A stretch of DNA of 15,920 nt from JBDHAC01 sp039589195 (GCA_039589195.1 JBDHHV010000139.1:1-15920); one strand, 5' to 3'. Positions 1-7,213 are shown, numbered from the stretch's first letter. Numbers and translations: made by a program. The notes: a model not told the origin generated them from the sequence alone.

Positions 1-1
1 G

Positions 2-400
2 TCGATGAAGCCCGTGGAGTCGGCGACGCTCGTCGCCCAGCGGGGCATCGACGGAAACGCCGACCAGGCCGGAAAGCGACAGGTGACGATCGTGGATCGC
101 TCGGCGTGGGAACGCGCCACGGTCGATCTGGGTGTGGAGGTCGAACCATCCGCACGGCGAGCTAATGTGCTCGTGAGCGGGATCGCGCTCGAGGAAAGCT
201 CGCGCCAGGTGATGCGCCTGGGGCCATGTCGGGTCGAGATCCACGGCGAGACGAAGCCGTGCGGTCGCATGGACGAGGCCCAGCCAGGCCTGCGCGAGGC
301 GCTCCTACCCGAATGGCGCGCGGGTGCCTACGGCGTGGTCCTGACCGGAGGCCGGCTCTCGGTCGGAGATCGGGTCGCATGGGAAGAGCGCGGCGCGTGA
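2..400 (+). CDS. MOSC domain-containing protein, 5' truncated by window edge
   Basis: The frame is open from the first bases, so the true start is probably outside the window; the first in-frame ATG is at 5. The visible part matches the MOSC fold, the C-terminal domain of molybdenum-cofactor sulfurases and of stand-alone proteins such as YiiM. A GIDGNAD segment sits where the family has its Gly-rich strand, followed by a KRQVTI strand, then SARRANVLVSG, and later the conserved Cys in GETKPCGRMDE. The protein ends in a SVGDRV strand typical of the domain end. MOSC proteins are thought to carry or transfer sulfur through the conserved Cys, often to molybdenum cofactor or N-hydroxylated substrates; the substrate here is unknown. 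The stop TGA (398-400) overlaps a GTG (397-399) that could be the original start of the next gene, suggesting translational coupling. Family assignment is fairly sure; specific function is not. Confidence 0.82.
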   Translation, partial: SMKPVESATLVAQRGIDGNADQAGKRQVTIVDRSAWERATVDLGVEVEPSARRANVLVSGIALEESSRQVMRLGPCRVEIHGETKPCGRMDEAQPGLREALLPEWRAGAYGVVLTGGRLSVGDRVAWEERGA

Positions 401-445
401 TCCGCGCGGTGGGAGGGTGCCGAGCTCTACTACAAGACGGTCGGT

Positions 446-1264
446 GTGGGCGAGCCGATCGTCGTGGTGCACGGTGGTCCGGGCTTCGAGCACTCGTACC
501 TGCTCCCGGGACTGGAGCCGCTGGGGCAGACGTTCCGGGTGGTCCTGTACGATCAAAGGGGTCTCGGCCGCTCGACCGGAGACCTTGACCCTACCTCCAT
601 ATCGATGGAGCGGTACATCGCCGACCTGGACGCCATGCGGGAGATGGCCGGCGTCGAACGGGTGAACATCCTCGCGCACTCATGGGGCAGTCTGATCGCC
701 ATGATGTACGCGCTCGAGCATCCGGATCGGCTCAATGCCCTGATTCTCATGAGCCCGGTCGAGCCGGGGCGGAGATACGCGGTGGAGGCCCAGGCGAACC
801 AGCAGGCGCGCCGCTCACCGGAAGACGCCGCGGCGATCGACTCACTCGTTCGCTCGCCGGGCTTCGAGCGGGGCGAGCCGGAAACTCTGGGCTGGATCCT
901 GCACCACATGCTCCGCGGTACGCTCGCGGACCCGGCGGATGCGGACGCCCTGCGGCTGGTCTTCACCGAGCGGACGGCGGAGCAACGCCGGCGGGTGTCC
1001 GAGCTGCTCATGGAGCCGCTGGCGGAGCTGGATCTATGGGACCGACTGGCGGAGGTGACGGTGCCCGTCTTGATCGTGCACGGTGATCAGGATCCGTCCC
1101 CGGTCTCCATGGTGACCGAGATGAGCGAGCGACTGCCCAACGCTCGACTCGAAGTCCTCGGCGACGTGGGCCACTTCCCGTTCGTCGAAGCCCCGGGCCC
1201 GCTGTTCGGGGTGATCCAGCGGTTCCTCGAGGAAGAGCGACCCGGTGGGGGGGCTCCCGACTAG
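446..1264 (+). CDS. alpha/beta hydrolase, proline iminopeptidase-like (N-terminus probably frameshifted)
   Basis: Counting from GTG 446, the protein has the signature of prolyl-aminopeptidase-type hydrolases: an HGGPG oxyanion-hole loop (residues 9-13), YDQRGLGRS (35-43) and a nucleophile elbow AHSWGS with Ser79. The likely acid is Asp216 in VHGDQDP and the likely base His243 in GDVGHFPF. A lid region of helices (about 110-200) lies between. The family removes N-terminal residues, often proline, from peptides, but related members hydrolyse other amides and esters, so the substrate is open. GTG 446 is the only in-frame start after the preceding stop, yet it cuts off the first beta-strands. Bases 416-445 encode GAELYYKTVG in the same frame, exactly the expected N-terminal strand. 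A GTG at 397 overlapping the MOSC stop would start a product running into this strand if one G were removed near 411. The working gene is therefore probably 397-1264 with a one-base lesion. Confidence 0.85.
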   Translation: MGEPIVVVHGGPGFEHSYLLPGLEPLGQTFRVVLYDQRGLGRSTGDLDPTSISMERYIADLDAMREMAGVERVNILAHSWGSLIAMMYALEHPDRLNALILMSPVEPGRRYAVEAQANQQARRSPEDAAAIDSLVRSPGFERGEPETLGWILHHMLRGTLADPADADALRLVFTERTAEQRRRVSELLMEPLAELDLWDRLAEVTVPVLIVHGDQDPSPVSMVTEMSERLPNARLEVLGDVGHFPFVEAPGPLFGVIQRFLEEERPGGGAPD

Positions 1265-1273
1265 GTCGGGTCG

Positions 1274-2047
1274 TTACGGTTCGAGCGGCTCGCCGTCGCG
1301 GGCAAGCCTGCCAGCCTCACTTATCGGCGCGCTTGGCCTCGTCCCAGAGCTCGTCGAGCTCCTCCAAGGAAGCGGACTGCCACTCGAGCCCACGACCGCG
1401 AACAGGAGATCTCCGATCTCCTCCTCCACGCGCTCGAGGCCCCGTTCCGCCGTGGCGTCGTGGGCACGATCCTCGATCGCCGCCTCCAGCTCGGAGGTCT
1501 CCTCCCGGACCTTCTCCAGCGGCCCCGACACGTCCGGCCAGTCGAACCCGAGCGCGGCCATGCGCTCCTGGACCCGCATCGCCCGACTCAGCGGCTCGAG
1601 CTCGGGCGGGACGCCTTCGAACGGATCGTTGTCCCCCGGGCCCGACGTGCGCTCGTGGGCCTTCATAGCCTCCCAATCGGGCGGACCCTCGGCGTCGCCG
1701 TACACGTGAGGGTGGCGCGCCTCCATCTTCTCCTCGAGCCGCTCGACGACGTCTCCTGCGTTGAACGACCCACGCTCCTCGGCGAGCGCGATTTGAAACG
1801 CTACGTTGAGGAGGAGGTCGCCGAGCTCGGCGGCTAATGCGCTATCGTCTCCGGAGGAGATGGCCTCTGCAACTTCGTGCGCCTCTTCGAGTAGATACGG
1901 GCGCAGACTCTGCGGATCCTGCCGCGCATCCCAGGGACACCGCTCCCGAAGAAAGCGGACTAGCGCGACGGCGCGCCCGAGAGACGCATCGGTCTCGCGG
2001 CTACACGCCTGGTGCGCCGGCCCTGAAAGGTCGTGAGGATCGCGCAA
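1274..2047 (-). CDS. mazG: MazG nucleoside triphosphate pyrophosphohydrolase with disrupted C-terminus
   Basis: MazG hydrolyses NTPs and dNTPs to NMP and pyrophosphate, clearing aberrant nucleotides; E. coli MazG also lowers ppGpp. Two MazG domains are visible. The N-terminal one has CPWDARQ, LRPYLLEEAHEV and ELGDLLLNV, then RHPHVYGD. The C-terminal one has KVREETSELE and EEEIGDLLF, giving the paired EExxE and ExxD metal-binding motifs. After EIGDLLFAVV the protein should continue with a helix like the NLARxLG...ANxKFERRF segment of E. coli MazG. Instead it runs into an unrelated Ser/Pro-rich tail. The normal C-terminal end (SLEELDELWDEAKRADK and a TGA at 1317-1319) is present just downstream in another frame. 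About 35 residues, by comparison with E. coli MazG, plus a frame offset are missing near 1385-1395. The start is TTG 2047 with GGGAG about nine bases upstream. It diverges from alr across 97 bases. The family call is sure; whether it is functional is doubtful. Confidence 0.88.
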   Translation of the reverse strand: MRDPHDLSGPAHQACSRETDASLGRAVALVRFLRERCPWDARQDPQSLRPYLLEEAHEVAEAISSGDDSALAAELGDLLLNVAFQIALAEERGSFNAGDVVERLEEKMEARHPHVYGDAEGPPDWEAMKAHERTSGPGDNDPFEGVPPELEPLSRAMRVQERMAALGFDWPDVSGPLEKVREETSELEAAIEDRAHDATAERGLERVEEEIGDLLFAVVGSSGSPLPWRSSTSSGTRPSAPISEAGRLARDGEPLEP

Positions 2048-2144
2048 TCGCGCTTGCTCCCGGGGGTTGATCGAGCCGAGAACCTACACCACGGCTGCCG
2101 GTTTTCCAACGGCGCCGGACCGGAGGGAACCATCGAAGTGACCG

Positions 2145-3365
2145 ATGCGAAGGGGGCGGGAGCGGGATGAGAGGCGCCACGCTTTGAGACACGCCATTCC
2201 GGACAGACCGGGTCGCAACGCCTGGCTGGAAGTGGATCTTGGCGCACTGTGCAGGAACGCGGAGCGGCTACGGGCGATCGTGGAGCCCGCGCGTCTGTTG
2301 CCGATGATCAAGGCGGATGCGTACGGTCTGGGTGCGGTCGCCGTCGCAGAGGCGCTGAGGGCCGTCGACCCGTATGGATACGGAGTCGCAACGGTGAACG
2401 AAGGCGCGTCGCTGAGGGCCGCGGGCTTCACCGAGCGGATCGTCGTGTTCTCTCCGTCTTCCCCGGCCGATCCCTCGACGCTGATCGAAGAAGGGCTGCA
2501 ACCGGTCGTCATGAGCCTGGCCTCGCTACGTCGGTTCTCGTCGGCGGCCCGTGCGGCAGGGGCCGCGCTCCCCGTGCACCTGGAGCTCGACACCGGGATC
2601 GGCCGTGCCGGACTCCCGTGGGAGGAGGCGGAGCACTGGAGTGCAGAGGTCGCCACCGTCCTGCGAGAAGGCGATGTGAGTCTGGAGAGCACCTTCTCTC
2701 ATTTCCATTCGGCCGATGTGAATCAGGCGGCGACGCGCGAGCAACTGTCCCGCTTCGAGACCGCCATTGAGGCGCTGCGAGCGGCAGGTGTCGAACCGGG
2801 GGTGCTCCACATGGCGAACAGCGCTGCGGCGCTGGCTGATGCGTCGTATCATCTGGACCTCGTAAGACCCGGTCTCTACCTGTTTGGGGGTGGGAGGGAG
2901 CTGGCTGGCGGTGGGCTCCCGCCCTCGGAACCCGTGGTCCGGGTGCGGGCGCGAGTGCTGGAGGTGCGTGACGTTCAGGCCGGCACGACAGTGAGCTACG
3001 GGGCGACGTTCGTGACGCGCGCACCGAGCCGTATGGCGACGCTCGGGATCGGGTACGCGGACGGGCTGCCACATGGCGCGTCGAACCGGGGTGGCGCGCT
3101 CATCGACGGAGAGCGTGTGCCGATTCGCGGTGCGGTGTGTATGGATATCACGGTCGTGGACGTTACCGGGGTGGACGATGTGGACGCCGGCGCCGTGGCG
3201 ACCCTCCTTGGCCGTGAGGGCGAGGCCGAGATCACGCTCGCGGAGTTGGCCGAAGCAGACGGTACGATCGAGTACCAGGTGTTGACGGGATTCGGGAGAG
3301 GATTGCCCCGGGTGAATGTGAACAGCGAATCGGCGGAGATGGAGAGCCTGGCACATGCCGAGTGA
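2145..3365 (+). CDS. alr: Alanine racemase (PLP-dependent)
   Basis: The enzyme interconverts L- and D-alanine in the cytoplasm, supplying D-Ala for peptidoglycan. With the ATG 2145 start, the PLP lysine is Lys56 in MIKADAYGLG, in the N-terminal TIM-barrel domain. Further conserved features are ELDTGIGRAG (147-156), FSHFHSAD (184-191), MANSAA (223-228) and RPGLYLFG (241-248). In the C-terminal beta domain are the second catalytic residue Tyr285 in VSYGATF, then GIGYADG (301-307) and CMDITVVDV (332-340). Length is 406 residues, slightly long because of about 24 basic residues before AWLEVDLGAL. An in-frame TTG at 2184, with AGAGG about nine bases upstream, would give a more typical N-terminus and may be the real start. 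The gene heads an operon; its last 11 bases overlap cdd. No motif is missing. Confidence 0.95.
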   Translation: MRRGRERDERRHALRHAIPDRPGRNAWLEVDLGALCRNAERLRAIVEPARLLPMIKADAYGLGAVAVAEALRAVDPYGYGVATVNEGASLRAAGFTERIVVFSPSSPADPSTLIEEGLQPVVMSLASLRRFSSAARAAGAALPVHLELDTGIGRAGLPWEEAEHWSAEVATVLREGDVSLESTFSHFHSADVNQAATREQLSRFETAIEALRAAGVEPGVLHMANSAAALADASYHLDLVRPGLYLFGGGRELAGGGLPPSEPVVRVRARVLEVRDVQAGTTVSYGATFVTRAPSRMATLGIGYADGLPHGASNRGGALIDGERVPIRGAVCMDITVVDVTGVDDVDAGAVATLLGREGEAEITLAELAEADGTIEYQVLTGFGRGLPRVNVNSESAEMESLAHAE

Positions 3366-3777
3366 GGCGACCGACGGTAGCCTGCGGGCACTGGCCCTCG
3401 AGGCGATGGAAAGCGCCTATGCTCCGTACTCGGCCTTTCCGGTGGGTGCGGCCCTGGAGACCGTGGACGGGCGCCGCTTCGTAGGCTGCAACATCGAGAA
3501 CGCCTCCTTTCCGGTAACGATTTGCGCGGAGCGAGTCGCGCTCGGGGCGGCGATCGTGCACGGCGCGACCCGGTTCCGTCGGATCGCGGTAGCAGCGACG
3601 GGACCCAAGCCGGCGTCGCCGTGTGGCATGTGCCGCCAGGCACTGGCCGAATTCGGACTCGATCTCCACGTCATCAGCCTGACGCCGGACGGTGCGGAAG
3701 AGCAGTGGACCCTGGGCGAGCTCCTACCGGCGAACTTCGAGCTCCGCCCACGGCGCGAGGCCGGCGGCCGGGAATGA
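3355..3777 (+). CDS. cdd: Cytidine deaminase
   Basis: This is a 140-residue enzyme of the homotetrameric class that deaminates cytidine and deoxycytidine to uridine and deoxyuridine for pyrimidine salvage. Substrate-binding FPVGAALE (28-35) and GCNIENASF (44-52, with Asn46 and Glu48) are followed by the catalytic TICAERVALGAAI segment. Cys57 there is a zinc ligand and Glu59 the proton shuttle. The other zinc ligands are Cys90 and Cys93 in SPCGMCRQALAEF. Length and motif spacing fit the family. The ATG start lies inside the end of alr (11-base overlap), and the stop overlaps the ATG of the following lipoprotein by four bases (ATGA), so translation is probably coupled. The last dozen residues (RPRREAGGRE) are a charged tail without a known role. 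Confidence 0.95.
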   Translation: MPSEATDGSLRALALEAMESAYAPYSAFPVGAALETVDGRRFVGCNIENASFPVTICAERVALGAAIVHGATRFRRIAVAATGPKPASPCGMCRQALAEFGLDLHVISLTPDGAEEQWTLGELLPANFELRPRREAGGRE

Positions 3778-5093
3778 GCGACATGCTCCGTTTCGCAGCG
3801 AATCGGCATCTCGTGTCGGTCAGACGGCTCGCGGCGGGCTTTCGGCTCGCGTCGGGCTTCAGGCTCGCGGCCACGCTCGGAGTGGCCTCGACGGTCATGC
3901 TCGCCTGCACCGAGGACCCCCTCGGGAACCTCGATAGCGAAACCGCGCCCGGCGCCACGTCACCGACGAGGGAATTCAAGCTCTCGGTCGAGGATCTACC
4001 GACCTGGCGGGACACGACGGTGAGCGGGTTCACCCTCCGTAACGGCGCCGGCTTCATCCTGGTGGCCGATCAGCCCGCGCTTCAGTCGCGGAGCTTGGGC
4101 AGCATCAACGTTCCCGACACGCTGACCACGTTCGCCGACACGTTGCCGGTGGAGCGCTTCGAGAGCGCGAGCATCCGTATCGCGATCGATACCCTGAACT
4201 CGGTCTTCGAGAGCTTCCCTCTTACGGTCCGCCTCGTTTCGCTGACCCAGCGCTTCGAGTCGGACGAAGCGAACTGGACCCAGGCCGCGGACGGACGACC
4301 ATGGTTGACGCCGGGGGGCGATCTCGGGGCCGAGCTGTCGTCTGCCGAGATGACCGAGGTCTCCGACAGCCTGATCTTCGAGTTTCAGGTACCGGTGGAC
4401 TCGCTTCTCAAGTCCTGGCAGGCTCAGGACGGCGATCCGGGATTCGCGCTCACACTCGAGGGACCGGGCTCGCAGCTTCTGATCCGGGCGATCGCGCTGC
4501 GCGTCGAAGCTCTCCTGGAAGGGCGTGAGGTCCCGATCGACCAGCAGCTGATCTCCGACGTGCGGACGTTCATCACCGACCCGGAGCTGCCGGCTGAGGG
4601 TCTCGCCCTGCGCGTAGCAGGGCTTCCCGCCTCGCGCTTCTACGTGACGTTCGACCCGCCCGACAGCCTGGATGGGATTCCCCTCCTCGGTGCCGTGGTC
4701 AACCACGCGGAGCTGGTGTTCCACCCGCTGCCACCGCCAGCGGAGCCGTACTTGATGGAGCGGAGCGTTGCCGTTCGGCCCGTGACGTTGCTCGCGGATC
4801 CGTTCGAGTTCGGTTCGAAGACGCCCATCGGCTCCACACCCGCGGCCTTCACCGTGCTCGAGCCGGACTCGCTCGCGGTGGGCGAGCCGTTCCGGGTCGA
4901 TGTGACGGTTCTCGTGGCCAACGCCCTGTTCGTCGAGGCGGACTCGATCGGCCAGGTGAGGCTGGGGTTGCGGGCAGAGCCCGATGGCCAGACGGTCGGG
5001 TTTTGGGAGTTCGGCTCGGTCGAGGCGACCGCGGGGCTTCGCCCGGAGCTCGTAATCATCGTCACTCCTCCCCCGAGGTTCGGCATACCATGA
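3774..5093 (+). CDS. Uncharacterised lipoprotein, possible DNRLRE/carbohydrate-binding-like beta-domain
   Basis: I chose ATG 3774 because it overlaps the cdd stop (ATGA) and directly precedes a lipoprotein signal; the frame is open further upstream, but only as a shadow of cdd. The 439-residue product has a basic N-region with a triple RLAAGF-type repeat (18-36), a hydrophobic stretch, and a lipobox VMLAC with Cys45, so it should be lipid-anchored. The mature part is rich in Asp, Ser, Thr and Pro and looks beta-stranded. A segment around 130-242 alternates hydrophobic strands with WTQAADGRPWLTPGGD (Trp168, Trp177) and later SLLKSW, recalling DNRLRE-type modules found on secreted proteins. That resemblance is by eye only. 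The end (TPPPRFGIP) is Pro-rich. The stop overlaps the ATG of the outer-membrane barrel gene, so the two are likely made together and may interact. No catalytic motif was seen. Confidence 0.82.
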   Translation: MSDMLRFAANRHLVSVRRLAAGFRLASGFRLAATLGVASTVMLACTEDPLGNLDSETAPGATSPTREFKLSVEDLPTWRDTTVSGFTLRNGAGFILVADQPALQSRSLGSINVPDTLTTFADTLPVERFESASIRIAIDTLNSVFESFPLTVRLVSLTQRFESDEANWTQAADGRPWLTPGGDLGAELSSAEMTEVSDSLIFEFQVPVDSLLKSWQAQDGDPGFALTLEGPGSQLLIRAIALRVEALLEGREVPIDQQLISDVRTFITDPELPAEGLALRVAGLPASRFYVTFDPPDSLDGIPLLGAVVNHAELVFHPLPPPAEPYLMERSVAVRPVTLLADPFEFGSKTPIGSTPAAFTVLEPDSLAVGEPFRVDVTVLVANALFVEADSIGQVRLGLRAEPDGQTVGFWEFGSVEATAGLRPELVIIVTPPPRFGIP

Positions 5094-6316
5094 TGCGCGC
5101 CTTGATGAACGGGCTCACGAAGGGGCGCTCGGACCTGATTCCGCGCTGCGGTCGTTCCCGCGCCCCGGGCTACGCGTGCGCAGCGCTGTTGCTGGGTGTC
5201 GCTCCTGCGTGGGGTCAAGTGCCGGTGACGGCTGTCGGTCTCGGGTACCCGGTTGCACCGATCGATGCGCGTGCCGCCGCCCTCGGGTCGACCGGAATCG
5301 GCCTGCTCTTGGGCACCTACAGCCTGCGCAATCCGGCCGACCTGTCGGAGCACCGGCGACCCGGGTTCGGACTCGCGCTCCTCGCCGAGGACGTCGACGT
5401 CAAAGGCGGAGCCGTACCGATCGATACCGGGCGAGAGCGCTTCACGGTGATCCGCGCCGTCATCCCGTTCGCGGGCTGGACGGCGAGTCTCGGCTTCGGA
5501 GGCGAGCTCGATCAGGACTGGAACGCGCGCTTCACCGATACGCTGGTGTTGAGCACCGGACGAGTGCCGTTCGAGGAGGTCCGGGAGCACGACGGAGGAC
5601 TGAGCGCGATCGATTTCTCACTCGCTCGCCGACTCGGACCACTCTCCGTGGGTCTGACCGCGCAGCGGCTCAGCGGATCTCTGCGGCAGACGCTCATCCG
5701 AAGGTTCGACGCTCCCCTGGAGGGAGCGCCGACGCTGTCCAACGCCGGCGGTACTCAAAGGGTCAAGTACGAGGCCTGGCGCTTCAAGACCGGCGCCTCG
5801 CTCAACGTCGCGGATCGCCTCCTGGTGTCGGGGGTGGTCGGCTTCACCGGCGATCTGACGGCCGAGCCACAAGACTCGACGCGTGCGTCAGCGCTGTTCG
5901 ACCTTCCGACCACGCTCGAGCTCGGGGCGAGCATACTCGTGACGGAGGGCCTCATACTGACTGGCGGTGGCGGGTGGGCCGGTTGGTCGTCGGTCGAGGA
6001 CCTGGACGAGTTTCAGCCTGGTCTGCGAGCCCACGACACGAGATGGGGTGGTGTCGGGCTCGAGTACCGCAGCCCTCGACTCCTCGGCTTCGGCGTTCCT
6101 TTGCGGATCGGAGCGCGCCGCGCCGAGCTCCCGTTCAGCTTTGGCGACAGCCCGGCGGACGAGACCGCGCTCTCCGTGGGAGCCGGCTTCGTGTTCCGGG
6201 GAGGAGTGGCCGAGCTCAACCTCGCGTTCGAGTTCGGTGACCGGGGGAGCTTCGCGCAGGACGGGCTGGAAGAGTCGTTCCGCCGGCTGACGGCATCCTT
6301 CACGTTACGTCAGTAA
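5090..6316 (+). CDS. Outer-membrane beta-barrel protein, PorV/UPF0164-like
   Basis: ATG 5090 overlaps the preceding stop (ATGA); the open frame further upstream is a shadow of the lipoprotein gene. The 408-residue protein starts with a signal peptide: basic residues up to about 27, a hydrophobic core YACAALLLGVAPA, and likely cleavage after AWG (about residue 42). The mature N-terminus holds APIDARAAALGSTGIGL and then LRNPADL (79-85). This resembles the alanine-rich helix plus NPA motif seen in PorV/PorQ, UPF0164 and FadL-like barrels. The rest alternates aromatic and polar residues in 10-15 residue strands (for example FGLALLAEDV, SLGFGGELDQDW, TLELGASILV, LNLAFEFGD) and ends in RRLTASFTLRQ, a barrel-like terminal strand. 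In Bacteroidota, PorV is part of type IX secretion; no other T9SS part is visible, so that role is not claimed. It is last in the alr operon. Confidence 0.8.
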   Translation: MMRALMNGLTKGRSDLIPRCGRSRAPGYACAALLLGVAPAWGQVPVTAVGLGYPVAPIDARAAALGSTGIGLLLGTYSLRNPADLSEHRRPGFGLALLAEDVDVKGGAVPIDTGRERFTVIRAVIPFAGWTASLGFGGELDQDWNARFTDTLVLSTGRVPFEEVREHDGGLSAIDFSLARRLGPLSVGLTAQRLSGSLRQTLIRRFDAPLEGAPTLSNAGGTQRVKYEAWRFKTGASLNVADRLLVSGVVGFTGDLTAEPQDSTRASALFDLPTTLELGASILVTEGLILTGGGGWAGWSSVEDLDEFQPGLRAHDTRWGGVGLEYRSPRLLGFGVPLRIGARRAELPFSFGDSPADETALSVGAGFVFRGGVAELNLAFEFGDRGSFAQDGLEESFRRLTASFTLRQ

Positions 6317-6367
6317 CAACGTCAGTGGCGCCCTCCTGACCTCCCTCACCGGACAACGCCTGTGAGC

Positions 6368-6396
6368 GGCGAGGGTCGTCAGCGGCCGCCCTCGCC
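6368..6396. other. GC hairpin at the convergent gene ends, weak terminator candidate
   Basis: GGCGAGGG (6368-6375) and CCCTCGCC (6389-6396) can pair around a 13-base loop. The structure overlaps the last codons of the minus-strand hydrolase and lies after the outer-membrane barrel gene. It has no T-run, so at best it is a Rho-assisted or pause structure. The 62-base gap 6317-6378 otherwise shows only a small GTTAC-GTCA-GTAAC hairpin over the barrel-gene stop (6304-6317). Confidence 0.3.
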
Positions 6397-7143
6397 AGCA
6401 CACAGTTGTCCGCGCAGCTCGGCGTATGCCTCACCCACGAGCCGGGGCACGAGGTCTGGATGGGTCACGGGCCAGTCGTGCCCCGCCCTCAGATGCTCGA
6501 CTCGGACTGTCCCGTTCGTGACTCGCTCCAGATACCCCTCGTACTCCTCGGGGCGATACAGACTATCGGTGCGAGAAAGGAAGACCACGGCACACGCGGC
6601 TGCCGGCAGGAACGAGTCATCGAACCCTCGGGTCGTGTCTCCGACGACGGGATACAGCACGCGTGGTGTGACAACCGCGGCTCGGACGTAGTCCAGCATG
6701 ATGCGCCAGGCGTACTTGATGGCGGATCGGCCCTCGCCCCCCGTGTACTCCCTGAGCTGGAGGCGGATCGCGCGACCGAGGATCACGAGGAACGGAACGC
6801 GAATCGGTACGGAGGGGGCGCACGCGATCGCCGGTCTGGGACTCAGGAGCGCGAGAAAGCCGCCGAACGAGTGCCCGCACCAGGGGGCATCCGGCGCGAA
6901 TTCGCCAGCCAGGGCCTCGACCAGTGCCAGGTACGCCGGCACGTCCTGAGGGAGACTGCGGTGCGTGCGGAAGGAGAGATCGGGCATAACGACCCGGAAG
7001 TCGGAAGCCAGACGCTCGAGTCCCGGACGGTAATATCGGGGGTGTGCCCCCAGACCGGGGAGAAAGACTAGCGTCTCCGAGGCCGAGCCCCGAATTTCCA
7101 CCGGCACCCGAAGGCCGTCGAAGCTGAAGGATTCGCGCTGCAC
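6379..7143 (-). CDS. Alpha/beta hydrolase
   Basis: This 254-residue protein has an oxyanion loop LPGLGAHPRYY (28-38), the nucleophile elbow CGHSFGG with Ser92, a candidate acid Asp193 in SRTDSLY, and His222 in RAGHDWP. All lie in the usual order of the alpha/beta-hydrolase fold, and no signal peptide is seen. The substrate cannot be read from sequence; relatives include esterases, lipases and haloalkane or epoxide hydrolases. The stretch after the nucleophile helix (LLSPRPAIACAPSVPIR) is shorter than usual and lacks the expected LVLVDS-like strand 6, so this part may be damaged. The start is GTG 7143 with AGGA about seven bases upstream. It is divergent from miaB (70-base gap) and convergent with the outer-membrane barrel gene (62-base gap). 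Confidence 0.85.
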   Translation of the reverse strand: MQRESFSFDGLRVPVEIRGSASETLVFLPGLGAHPRYYRPGLERLASDFRVVMPDLSFRTHRSLPQDVPAYLALVEALAGEFAPDAPWCGHSFGGFLALLSPRPAIACAPSVPIRVPFLVILGRAIRLQLREYTGGEGRSAIKYAWRIMLDYVRAAVVTPRVLYPVVGDTTRGFDDSFLPAAACAVVFLSRTDSLYRPEEYEGYLERVTNGTVRVEHLRAGHDWPVTHPDLVPRLVGEAYAELRGQLCAGEGGR

Positions 7144-7190
7144 CCCGGATCCTACGAGCGAGCTGTGGGCCGAGCAATCGGCGGGATGAC

Positions 7191-7208
7191 CGAGCGGTCG
7201 CCCGCTCG
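7191..7208 (+). promoter_or_regulatory. Hairpin directly upstream of the miaB ribosome-binding site
   Basis: CGAGCGG TCGC CCGCTCG forms a perfect 7-bp stem with a four-base loop, ending two bases before the AAGGTG sequence near the miaB start. It could modulate translation or mark a binding site between the divergent genes. GC-rich DNA makes chance hairpins common. Confidence 0.35.
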
Positions 7209-7213
7209 AAAAG

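Noticed and set aside
2526..3356. Long minus-strand open frame opposite alr
   Set aside because: It lies fully inside the motif-complete alr gene, has no recognisable domain and is His/Arg-rich as expected for antisense of GC-rich DNA.
3996..5590. Two long minus-strand open frames opposite the lipoprotein and barrel genes
   Set aside because: Composition is Arg/Gln/Glu-rich without domains, while the plus strand has a lipobox, signal peptide and overlapping ATGA starts. They are shadows.
5176..6240. Plus-strand Arg-rich open frame inside the barrel gene
   Set aside because: It is an alternative frame of a gene with a signal peptide and beta-strand pattern; it has no domain or ribosome-binding site.
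5090..6316. Reading the PorV-like barrel as evidence for a type IX secretion system
   Set aside because: No other Por/Gld component and no C-terminal sorting domain is visible; the resemblance is to the general barrel family only.
6406..7071. Plus-strand open frame opposite the second hydrolase
   Set aside because: The minus strand carries the catalytic Ser, Asp and His motifs in order; the plus-strand product resembles nothing.
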